NCBI GenBank assembly: GCA_021298235.1 | Contig: JAJTDX010000098.1 | Span: 1-9,343 of the forward strand | Direction: 5' to 3' | Length of the DNA stretch: 9,343 nt | Source of the DNA: Cryomorphaceae bacterium | GTDB taxonomy: Bacteria; Bacteroidota; Bacteroidia; Flavobacteriales; Crocinitomicaceae | In this document: positions 1-6,534 of the stretch, piece by piece | Numbering within the stretch: position 1 is the first letter of the stretch | Layout: every line of letters begins with the position of its first letter | Position numbers and translations under genes: made by a program | Notes under the pieces: generated by a model | What the model saw: only the letters and a program-made list of their open reading frames with translations | Database searches by the model: none | What the model was told of the DNA's origin: nothing

Positions 1-1025
1 AGCATATTGATTCGGTCCGTTAAACTCTTGAGTCCCGCGAGAATTCCTTTCTCGAGTTCAGGTGGCAAGAGTGCATACGAAATAGATTTGATCTCTTTGA
101 TCGAGTTATTTATCAGTTCGGAATACGAGTTTGCCATGTCCTGTTGCGACGGATCGATCTTCATGGATTCAAACCATAGCTTAAGCAGCACAAGGTTTTG
201 AGCAAGTCCATCATGAAGCTCGCGCGCGATCTTTTTCTTCTCTCCTTCTTGTGCAGAAGAAATCACCTCGTATTTTTTAGACTGGAATTCAATTTCTTCC
301 GTCTCATCGATGATCAATACAACATAGTCCCCTTGATTATCTGACATTCTGTTGCCTATAATTTCTACGTGCAACAGTTTTCCACTCATTGATCTCTGAA
401 TTGTTTTTTTCGAAAAAGAGTCCATTTTAAACTCCTCAAGCAGCTCTGTTTCTGGATTCCTACAAAAAGAGTTTAAACGGTATTTTGCTATTTCCGAAGG
501 ATCGATATCATAAAGTTTACAGAAGGCACCATTGGCCATAACAATTCCAAGGTCAGAGGAATTCACAGTTAGGACTGGTAGCGGTGAAACCTCGAATATG
601 CTTCGGAATCGTTTTTCGGATTCGGCAATTCTGTTTTGCTGCACTACACGCTCCCGGCTGTATTCTATAGTTTTTGCAAGTAATTTTGCATTCGCATCGC
701 CCTTAAGCAGGTAGTCTTGAGCTCCTTCTTTCACTAAGGTATTGGCAAGATTTTCATCTTCGGTACCGGTTAGGATGATAATCGCAGCGGTTTCACACAA
801 TTTACGGGCCTTGTAAAAGGTATCGATTCCTCCTGAGTCAACGATATTCAAATCCAAAAGCATCACATCAGGTGTGAAAAATTCTAGTATCTCTCCAAGC
901 TCGTCAATAGATTTTACTTGCTGGATATGGCTATCGAGGTATTCAGCAGAGGACAATTGAAAATGGATCAACTGACCAAAGAAATAATCGTCTTCAACAA
1001 TAAGTATTTTGGTATCTCTCGTCAT
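1..1025 (-). CDS. Hybrid histidine kinase, REC-PAS-HisKA_3 (3' end missing)
   Basis: This gene encodes a soluble signalling kinase; no membrane segment is visible in the 341 codons present. Residues 6-120 form a receiver domain with the acidic pair D12/D13, phospho-acceptor D58 (in VMLLDLN), T86 and K108. A PAS-like sensor domain follows at about 138-245, beginning with EKRFRSIFEVSPLPVLTV. Then comes a HisKA_3 dimerisation/phosphotransfer helix at about 258-335 with the signature KKKIARELHDGLAQ, where H271 is the predicted phosphorylated histidine, followed by LLPPELEKGILAGLKSL. The ATPase domain expected next would lie beyond position 1, so the protein is cut by the window edge and not broken. 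The ATG at 1025-1023 opens directly into the receiver fold. HisKA_3 kinases normally partner NarL-type regulators, and a NarL-like receiver is encoded divergently next door. The signal it senses is unknown. Confidence 0.93.
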   Translation of the reverse strand, partial: MTRDTKILIVEDDYFFGQLIHFQLSSAEYLDSHIQQVKSIDELGEILEFFTPDVMLLDLNIVDSGGIDTFYKARKLCETAAIIILTGTEDENLANTLVKEGAQDYLLKGDANAKLLAKTIEYSRERVVQQNRIAESEKRFRSIFEVSPLPVLTVNSSDLGIVMANGAFCKLYDIDPSEIAKYRLNSFCRNPETELLEEFKMDSFSKKTIQRSMSGKLLHVEIIGNRMSDNQGDYVVLIIDETEEIEFQSKKYEVISSAQEGEKKKIARELHDGLAQNLVLLKLWFESMKIDPSQQDMANSYSELINNSIKEIKSISYALLPPELEKGILAGLKSLTDRINM

Positions 1026-1219
1026 AGCAGTAAAAAAGCAAGTTAGTTTACTTTATACGTCAAGTGCGCCGAGCAAATGTAGAGAGAATTATTCGAACCT
1101 CGCTTTTAACTACGTAGGCTGGACATCCGTAATTCTACGTATTTTTTGAAATTTTCAAATTCATCCCATTCATTGCCCCAACGAATTATCTTCCTTTGTA
1201 CCCTTAGTAGTGTGTGAAC
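1026..1219. promoter_or_regulatory. Divergent intergenic control region
   Basis: This 194-bp gap separates the kinase gene (leftward) from the receiver gene (rightward), so it must hold both promoters. It carries two CTACGTA boxes 25 bp apart (1110-1116, inside the 8-bp palindrome CTACGTAG, and 1135-1141). It also carries a 15-bp inverted repeat at 1145-1159 with arms TTTGAAA and TTTCAAA around one central T. For the rightward gene, TTCCTTTG at 1191-1198 is one mismatch from TAnnTTTG and TA-T6-G at 1140-1148 has one extra base; neither is decisive. The symmetrical motifs could be operators, but no regulator can be assigned. Confidence 0.5.
1074..1081 (-). promoter_or_regulatory. Candidate -7 box for the histidine kinase gene
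   Basis: The minus strand reads TACATTTG, an exact match to the Bacteroidetes -7 consensus TAnnTTTG. It lies about 50 bp upstream of the kinase ATG and would give a leader of roughly 40 nt. I see no convincing -33 TTTG at the usual distance, so the call rests on the -7 match and its position only. Confidence 0.45.
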
Positions 1220-1618
1220 ATGCCAGGTAGAGCAGTTGTTGTTGAAGATTTTGTCTTGTTGTCACAGGTTTGGTCAGCCTTGCTGACCTCTATGGGGTAT
1301 TCTGTAAGTGTTTACCACAACGCTGACGACATTTCCGATATGATTCTCGAACTTGATCCGGAGATTATTTTGATGGACGTTAACCTGGAGGGAAGCAAAA
1401 CAGGAATCGAGCTAGCTGAAGAGCTTATCAAAGCGAATCCAAAACTCAATATTATTGCTCTGACCTTGCAAAGCGGTCAGGATTATGTTCAGCGCGCCCT
1501 CTCTGCAGGAATGAAAGGTTACGTGACTAAGAACAGCAGAGTGGAAGTCGTGAAGGAAGCAATCCAAGAAGTTTTAAGCGGAAAAACCTACCTCTGCGAA
1601 GATGTTCGCGTTGCTTGA
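1220..1618 (+). CDS. Stand-alone NarL-like response regulator receiver
   Basis: This 132-residue protein is a single receiver domain. It shows the acidic pair E9/D10, phospho-acceptor D53 (in EIILMDVN), T82 and K104, so it should accept phosphate. The closing segment KEAIQEVLSGKTYL matches the end of receivers in the NarL/FixJ class, which normally continue into a LuxR-type helix-turn-helix. Here translation stops after about ten more residues, and only 11 bp separate its stop from that of the converging gene, so no DNA-binding output remains. I chose the ATG at 1220; a GTG at 1214 would add two residues. Its divergent neighbour is a HisKA_3 kinase with its own receiver, making a phosphorelay plausible. 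It may act as a phosphate sink or shuttle, or through protein contacts. Confidence 0.92.
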   Translation: MPGRAVVVEDFVLLSQVWSALLTSMGYSVSVYHNADDISDMILELDPEIILMDVNLEGSKTGIELAEELIKANPKLNIIALTLQSGQDYVQRALSAGMKGYVTKNSRVEVVKEAIQEVLSGKTYLCEDVRVA

Positions 1619-1629
1619 CTGCCGCACTC

Positions 1630-2217
1630 TTAATTTCTTCTAATCGTTACAAAGACTTTATCCCGATCTAGTTGTGCATTCAATGCTTCGAAGAACTGAT
1701 CTCTTTCCTCAAGTGCTATTGCATCCAAGGGAAATGAAAGCTGCAACTCTTTAATGTAATCAAAATAAACCGATCCTTGGTGAATGGATACTTTTCTTAA
1801 TCCGCTGAAATACACCAATTTAACATCTCTATCTGCCATAATAACGGCTTTGGAAGTAACACCTGCACGAAATCCTTTCTTCAGACTTCCAATCAGCAGG
1901 AAAAATATATTATCCAGGCACACAAATGCAAGAGCTGTGGCAGGTAACCAGGCCTGGGAAGTAACTCTAAATAGCGCAGCAGCAGCGAATAAAAACACCA
2001 GAGCCTCCATGATGGTGTAAACCCAAACACGTTTTGAACGCCGCAAAGAAATTACCAATAACAGAAGCCCCAAAATTAAAAACAACTCTTCCCTATACTT
2101 AAATTGAGAACCAGTAGTTCGCAGAGGTTCGAAAGGGAGATCGAAGCCAACAAAAACAGTTAGTGCCAGTGTCGGAAAGAAAAGGAACAACAACAATGCG
2201 TTGATGAATCTATTCAT
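1630..2217 (-). CDS. Four-helix membrane protein with cytoplasmic PH-like tail, function unknown
   Basis: I do not recognise a named family for this 195-residue protein. Four hydrophobic segments are visible at about residues 6-25, 43-58, 64-84 and 90-111, with basic residues after the second (RRSKR) and fourth (KKGFR), which suggests both termini lie in the cytoplasm. The remaining 80 or so residues look like a soluble beta-rich domain ending in a helix (EERDQFFEALNAQL). This arrangement resembles the small bacterial PH-like or YcxB-type domain that follows membrane helices, but that is a fold impression and not a motif match. The ATG overlaps the end of the DUF349 gene by 8 bp, so translation is probably coupled. 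It is the last gene of the PfkB-DUF349-membrane operon, and it converges on the receiver gene with 11 bp between stop codons. Confidence 0.8.
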   Translation of the reverse strand: MNRFINALLLFLFFPTLALTVFVGFDLPFEPLRTTGSQFKYREELFLILGLLLLVISLRRSKRVWVYTIMEALVFLFAAAALFRVTSQAWLPATALAFVCLDNIFFLLIGSLKKGFRAGVTSKAVIMADRDVKLVYFSGLRKVSIHQGSVYFDYIKELQLSFPLDAIALEERDQFFEALNAQLDRDKVFVTIRRN

Positions 2218-3916
2218 TTGGGATAAGTTTGAGTTTGCGTTTCAATGCTTCAATGCGGTTACCTGCAGCCTGTACCTTACCTTCGACCTCTTTTCGCAAC
2301 GCATCCGCACCTTTCGAGCGAGCAAAAAATCCAAGGTTATTCTCTAATTGTAGCATTTCCGAGCGCAGGCGGTCTATTTGCTGACGGATTTCGGCTTTTT
2401 CGCGTGCGTATGCTTTGACAGGATCTGCGCTGGCAGCAAGGGTTTCAATACGTGCCTCAAACAGAATCCGTTCTTTTTCCTCATTATCCAGTTTAATGGC
2501 AGAATAATGTAAATCCATCTGCTCTTTGTATGCTTTAAATACAGCTTCTTTATCCTTCAAAGGAACCTGACCCAAACCTGAAAAACGCTTGCCAAATTCC
2601 TTAAGTGAAGTAAGATCCGCATCTTTATCTCCTGACAGTTTGAACGCTCCAATTTCTTTTATCAGTTCTTGCTTTGCAAGCAGGTTCTCTTCAAGCTCTT
2701 TTTCTTGTCCGGCGAAATGATGTTGTTTGGCATTGAAAAAATGATCACATGCTGCTCTGAACTTATTCCAAAGGCGCTGTTCCAATTTTGGACCGGCACT
2801 TCCGATCTTTTTCCATTCTTTTTGCAAACGAATCAATTCTTCGGACGTATTCTTCCAATCCGTAGAGCTTTGAAGTGACTCTGCTTTCTCGATAAGTTTT
2901 TGCTTTTTATCTGAAAGTTCTTTGAAACCTTCATTCACACTGGCAAAGAAATTTTTTCGAGCAGCAAAAAATTTGTCACACAGGCCACGAAATACTTTGT
3001 ACACCTCTTCATTCTCTTTTTTGGTTCCAAATCCGATTTTTCTCCATCGGTCCTGAATTTCAAGGAGTCGTTTCGTTTCCTGCTCCCATGCCTTTGCCGA
3101 ATCAAGTGTTTCTAAGTTCTGGAGCAGTATCTCCGTCTCATTGATCAATTCCTGCTTCTTGAGAATGTTGTCTTTGAGAGTATTTCGGCGTTCATCGTAG
3201 TAAGCCTGAATTCTTTCGTAAATGGTTCGAACGGCCGACCAATAAGCACTTTTCAGTCGTTCCCATTCCTCATTTTGAACAGGACCTATGTCCTCCCACT
3301 CGTTTTGAACAGCTTTCAGGATCTGCTCTGTTTCCTTCACAGAAGTATTCGATTGCAATTCTTCAAGACGTTTGATGATGTCTTCCTTGAGTTGCATGTT
3401 TCTGCGCAGGTCATGATCTTTTAATTGTTTATAGATCTTGAGGTTGTAAAAAAACTGTTCAAGCAATCTCGAGTATTCTTTTTGGACCTCTTCCCTTTTG
3501 TTTCGGGGAATATCGCCAATCTCTTTCCATGCCTCCTGAATCTCTTTGAATGTGTTCATTGCGGCACCGATCTTCTCTTCTTCCTGAATCGTTTTTCTCA
3601 AGCGCTCGATGAGTGCTGTTTTTTGATGGAGATGTTCATTTTCAAGGGCATTTTTAAGGTCTGTCTGCACCTTCAAACGGTCTCGAAAAGCAGTATATTC
3701 TTCGTTGAACGCTTTTTTTAGTGAACGCAGATCTTCTCCTTCATATTCCAATCCTTTATCCGCAGCATCCAGTCGTGCAATCTGATCCTTACGTTCCATT
3801 TCCAGGAAGGCATCTTCAAATTGTTGACGCAGTTCCTGCACATCGCGCGCTACAGCAAAAACATCCGGATTTTCAGCAAGCAGTTTAAGGGAAGCAAGGT
3901 GATCTGTACGTTCCAT
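2210..3916 (-). CDS. DUF349 repeat protein
   Basis: This 568-residue, highly charged, mostly helical cytoplasmic protein is built from five tandem DUF349 units. Each has a W-x-x-I-G type core: WKEIGDI at about 130, WEDIGPV at 207, WRKIGFG at 291, WKKIGSA at 368 and a diverged FSGLGQV at 445. Each core is followed by a helix with an aromatic pair such as QFFYNL or KFFAAR. Residues 501-566 form a coiled coil (for example EIRQQIDRLRSEMLQLENN). DUF349 proteins are widespread in Bacteroidota and Actinobacteria, but I know of no settled biochemical role for this form. There is no signal peptide or membrane segment. The gene starts 3 bp after the PfkB kinase stop and its end overlaps the start of the membrane protein gene, so the three are very likely co-transcribed. 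Confidence 0.92.
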   Translation of the reverse strand: MERTDHLASLKLLAENPDVFAVARDVQELRQQFEDAFLEMERKDQIARLDAADKGLEYEGEDLRSLKKAFNEEYTAFRDRLKVQTDLKNALENEHLHQKTALIERLRKTIQEEEKIGAAMNTFKEIQEAWKEIGDIPRNKREEVQKEYSRLLEQFFYNLKIYKQLKDHDLRRNMQLKEDIIKRLEELQSNTSVKETEQILKAVQNEWEDIGPVQNEEWERLKSAYWSAVRTIYERIQAYYDERRNTLKDNILKKQELINETEILLQNLETLDSAKAWEQETKRLLEIQDRWRKIGFGTKKENEEVYKVFRGLCDKFFAARKNFFASVNEGFKELSDKKQKLIEKAESLQSSTDWKNTSEELIRLQKEWKKIGSAGPKLEQRLWNKFRAACDHFFNAKQHHFAGQEKELEENLLAKQELIKEIGAFKLSGDKDADLTSLKEFGKRFSGLGQVPLKDKEAVFKAYKEQMDLHYSAIKLDNEEKERILFEARIETLAASADPVKAYAREKAEIRQQIDRLRSEMLQLENNLGFFARSKGADALRKEVEGKVQAAGNRIEALKRKLKLIPNE

Positions 3917-3919
3917 TTA

Positions 3920-4846
3920 TTAAATGTTTTGAGTCATTTCAAAGTTCGTAAGCGAAACGAATTCAGCAATGCGTTCTTCAATATCTTTTTTAGAAATTTC
4001 CATTAAGCGTTCTGTACCGAATTTCTCTACACTGAACGATGCGAGTGCTGATCCGGCAATAATGGCCCGTTTCATATTTTCAAATGATACGTCACCAGTT
4101 GATGCGAGGTAGCCAATGAACCCCCCCGCGAAGGTATCACCCGCTCCGGTTGGATCGAACACTTCTTCCAATGGCAGTGCAGGTGCAAAGAACATTTGAT
4201 CGCCATGGAATAACAGTGCGCCGTGTTCCCCTTTTTTGATGATCAGGTATTTCGGCCCCATCGAACGGATGATTTTGGATGCTTTTCGCAAGGAGTATTC
4301 TCCGGACAATTGCCGTGCTTCTTCGTCATTGATAATAAGTACATCGATAAGCTTGAGTGTATTCTTCAATTCCTCCATGGCTATATCCATCCAGAAATTC
4401 ATGGTATCCATGGCAATTAATTTCGGACGATTGTGCAGCCGTTCAATCACCGTTCGTTGCACCTGAGGACTTAAGTTTCCAAGCATCAGAAAATCGATGT
4501 TCTGGCAGGATTCCGGAATAACAGGGTCAAAGTGTTCCAAAACATTCAGTTCCGTTACCAAAGTATCTCTGGAATTCATGTCGTTGTGGTACCTTCCGGA
4601 CCAGAAGAATGTTTTTTCTCCCTGCTTAATCTGCAGCCCCGTCAAGTCAACACCGCGTGAAGCCAATTGATCCAACATCGCTTTTGGAAAGTCATCCCCA
4701 ACCACGGAAATGATCTTTTGTTCTTTAACAAAATTCGAAGATGACAGTGCGATGAAGGTACCGGCACCACCAATAATTTTATCTGTTTTTCCGAAAGGGG
4801 TTTCGATCGCATCGAAGGCCACACTTCCAACGGTCATTAAACTCAT
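3920..4846 (-). CDS. PfkB/ribokinase-family carbohydrate kinase
   Basis: This 308-residue cytoplasmic enzyme should transfer phosphate from ATP to a hydroxyl of a sugar or nucleoside. The family signatures are clear: the N-terminal glycine motif GGAGTF at about 26-31 and the C-terminal DPTGAGDTFAGG at about 231-242, where the aspartate of GAGD (D237) is the catalytic base and the glycines form the anion hole. NDEEA at about 173 is the usual strand-end motif. Length is normal for the family. Substrate cannot be read from the sequence. I chose the ATG at 4846: the frame extends 7 codons further to a TTG at 4867, but that TTG overlaps an exact -7 promoter box, so it should not be in the mRNA. 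The gene heads a tight operon with the DUF349 protein. A run of seven G lies in the codons for the last AGG of the catalytic motif. Confidence 0.93.
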   Translation of the reverse strand: MSLMTVGSVAFDAIETPFGKTDKIIGGAGTFIALSSSNFVKEQKIISVVGDDFPKAMLDQLASRGVDLTGLQIKQGEKTFFWSGRYHNDMNSRDTLVTELNVLEHFDPVIPESCQNIDFLMLGNLSPQVQRTVIERLHNRPKLIAMDTMNFWMDIAMEELKNTLKLIDVLIINDEEARQLSGEYSLRKASKIIRSMGPKYLIIKKGEHGALLFHGDQMFFAPALPLEEVFDPTGAGDTFAGGFIGYLASTGDVSFENMKRAIIAGSALASFSVEKFGTERLMEISKKDIEERIAEFVSLTNFEMTQNI

Positions 4847-4864
4847 AGAAGCAATTTTGAGGTG

Positions 4865-4872
4865 CAAAGATA
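4865..4872 (-). promoter_or_regulatory. -7 promoter box for the PfkB-DUF349-membrane operon
   Basis: The minus strand reads TATCTTTG, an exact TAnnTTTG -7 element. It would start transcription roughly 10-15 nt before the ATG at 4846, a typical short Bacteroidetes leader, and it settles the start codon. No clear TTTG is present at -33. The upstream DNA is the heptamer-repeat spacer. Confidence 0.6.
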
Positions 4873-4903
4873 CGAGTTTTAGGCGGGAGAATTACCTCAG
4901 TGA

Positions 4904-4959
4904 AGAACAGGGAGCAAAGAACAAGGAGCAAAGAATAAAGATCAAGGAGCAAGGAACAA
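4904..4959. repeat. Eight-unit degenerate heptamer array
   Basis: Eight back-to-back 7-bp units fill 56 bp with no spacer. The consensus is RGANYAR: GGAGCAA occurs three times (4911, 4925, 4946), and the other units are close variants such as AGAACAA, AGATCAA and GGAACAA. On the plus strand the array is almost all purine apart from one C or T per unit. It sits between the end of the glycyl-tRNA synthetase gene and the promoter of the sugar kinase operon. It is noncoding; frames through it give only low-complexity peptides. Confidence 0.85.
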
Positions 4960-4978
4960 TTCGATAACCTATCAATTG
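4957..4978 (-). other. Weak hairpin over the glycyl-tRNA synthetase stop codon
   Basis: Arms CAATT+GATA (4957-4966, with one bulged C at 4962) and TATC+AATTG (4970-4978) can pair around a 3-nt loop. The stem is AT-rich and covers the stop codon at 4972-4974. The minus strand beyond it is pyrimidine-rich but has no pure T tract, so it is at best a poor intrinsic terminator; it might instead protect the 3' end. Confidence 0.3.
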
Positions 4979-6510
4979 CTCAACAATGCACGCATATTCA
5001 CTTTTCCGTCAATAATCCGGTGTAATTCGCTGATAGGTACACGTTCTTGCTGCATTGTGTCCCGGTCTCGAATGGTGACAGTTTGATCTTCTAAGGTCTG
5101 ATGATCCACAGTTACGGAATAAGGAGTGCCGATCGCGTCCTGACGGCGGTATCGTTTACCTATAGAATCCTTTTCGTCATACTGACACAGAAAATCGAAC
5201 TTTAGGGAATCGATTATTTCTCGCGCTTTTTCCGGCAAACCGTCTTTTTTCGTCAAAGGCATCACGGCCACTTTGTAAGGTGCCAACGCCGGAGGGATAC
5301 TGAGTACTACGCGCTCTGTTCCGTCTTCCAGTTGTTCTGTTTTGTAGGACGCGCTTAATACCGCAAGGAACATGCGATCTAATCCGACGGATGTTTCAAC
5401 CACATATGGAACATAATTTTGATTGAGCTCTGGATCGAAGTATTGAAGTTTCTTGCCTGAGAATTGTTCATGTTGTTTCAAATCGAAATCAGTACGTGAA
5501 TGAATTCCTTCAAGTTCTTTGAAACCCATCGGAAAATCGAACTCAATATCACACGCTGCATTGGCGTAATGCGCCAGTTTGATGTGATCATGGAATCGAT
5601 AATTCTTATCCCCGAGACCAAGTGACTTGTGCCATTTTGAACGCGTTTCCTTCCAGTATTCGTACCATTTCATTTCCTCTCCCGGACGGCAGAAGAACTG
5701 CATTTCCATCTGTTCAAATTCACGCATGCGGAAAATGAACTGTCGTGCAACGATCTCATTCCTGAAAGCCTTTCCGATCTGTGCAATTCCGAAGGGAATC
5801 TTCATTCGCCCTGATTTCTGCACGTTTAGGAAGTTAACGAAGATACCCTGAGCCGTCTCCGGACGAAGATAGATGGTCGAGGCATCGCCAGCTACGGAAC
5901 CTAATTCCGTAGAAAACATAAGGTTGAACTGGCGCACTTCTGTCCAGTTGCGCGAACCGGAAATCGGACAAACGATCTCGCAGTCCATAATCAATTGATA
6001 CACTCCTTCCAGGTCATTGTTTTCCAGAGCCATGCGCATTCGGTCCTCGATCTCTTTGATCTTTCCCAGGTTGCGCAATACATTTGGATTGGTCGCCTTA
6101 AATTGGACTTCATCGAACTGAGCTCCGAATTTTTTAGCTCCTTTTTCAACCTCTTTCTCAATCTTCTGTCGGATTTTCTCCATGTGTTCCTCAAGCAAAA
6201 CATCCGCACGGTAGCGCTTTTTGGAATCTTTGTTATCGATAAGAGGATCATTGAACGCATCCACGTGTCCGGAAGCTTTCCACGTAGTAGGGTGCATAAA
6301 GATCGCAGCATCAATTCCTACAATGTTTTCGTGCATCTGCACCATGGCTTTCCACCAGTAGCTTTTGATGTTATTCTTAAGTTCTGCACCTAGCTGACCA
6401 TAATCATAGGTTGCCGCTAACCCATCATAAATTTCAGAGGACGGGAACACGAAGCCATATTCCTTCGCATGAGAAATAACTTCCTTCAGTTTATCTTCTT
6501 TTTGTTCCAT
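4972..6510 (-). CDS. glyS: Glycyl-tRNA synthetase, dimeric (alpha2) class II type
   Basis: This 512-residue cytoplasmic enzyme charges tRNA-Gly with glycine using ATP. It is the single-chain homodimeric form, not the bacterial alpha2-beta2 form. Visible features include YGFVFPSSEIYDGLAATYDYG at the N-terminus with the glycine-pocket start, LRPETAQGIF at 215-224, the motif 2 region starting FRNE at 249 and running to EFEQMEMQFF, and motif 3 ETSVGLDR at about 372-379. A C-terminal anticodon-binding domain spans about 405-505 (LAPYKVAVMPL). The stretch at 90-180 is the usual insertion before motif 2. The CP-x-x-G region (CPISGS, 181-186) lacks the full cysteine set of a zinc site. The gene follows pgk after 24 bp with no promoter between, so it is probably co-transcribed with pgk. 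Confidence 0.97.
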   Translation of the reverse strand: MEQKEDKLKEVISHAKEYGFVFPSSEIYDGLAATYDYGQLGAELKNNIKSYWWKAMVQMHENIVGIDAAIFMHPTTWKASGHVDAFNDPLIDNKDSKKRYRADVLLEEHMEKIRQKIEKEVEKGAKKFGAQFDEVQFKATNPNVLRNLGKIKEIEDRMRMALENNDLEGVYQLIMDCEIVCPISGSRNWTEVRQFNLMFSTELGSVAGDASTIYLRPETAQGIFVNFLNVQKSGRMKIPFGIAQIGKAFRNEIVARQFIFRMREFEQMEMQFFCRPGEEMKWYEYWKETRSKWHKSLGLGDKNYRFHDHIKLAHYANAACDIEFDFPMGFKELEGIHSRTDFDLKQHEQFSGKKLQYFDPELNQNYVPYVVETSVGLDRMFLAVLSASYKTEQLEDGTERVVLSIPPALAPYKVAVMPLTKKDGLPEKAREIIDSLKFDFLCQYDEKDSIGKRYRRQDAIGTPYSVTVDHQTLEDQTVTIRDRDTMQQERVPISELHRIIDGKVNMRALLSN

Positions 6511-6534
6511 GAATTCTATTGAACACGTGTAAAA

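Noticed and set aside
7..714. Two plus-strand frames (7-201 and 532-714) opposite the histidine kinase
   Set aside because: They are antisense to the REC-PAS-HisKA_3 frame and have no recognisable domain.
1214..1219. GTG start two codons upstream for the receiver gene
   Set aside because: An ATG follows directly at 1220 and the receiver fold needs no extra residues; without a Shine-Dalgarno sequence nothing favours the GTG.
1600..1680. Bidirectional terminator between the converging receiver and membrane protein genes
   Set aside because: I found no stem of useful length with a T tract in or around the 11-bp gap between the stop codons.
4710..4967. An 85-codon plus-strand frame across the 5' end of the sugar kinase gene and the heptamer array
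   Set aside because: It is antisense to a clear gene for most of its length, and its C-terminus is the low-complexity translation of the repeat.
5991..6314. A 107-codon minus-strand frame, and a 132-codon plus-strand frame over the same region
   Set aside because: Both are shadow frames of the glycyl-tRNA synthetase gene, whose own frame shows all expected family motifs here.
6523..6530. ACACGTGT palindrome between pgk and the glycyl-tRNA synthetase gene as an operator
   Set aside because: It is a single 8-bp palindrome with no partner motif and no promoter beside it, so it is easily explained by chance.
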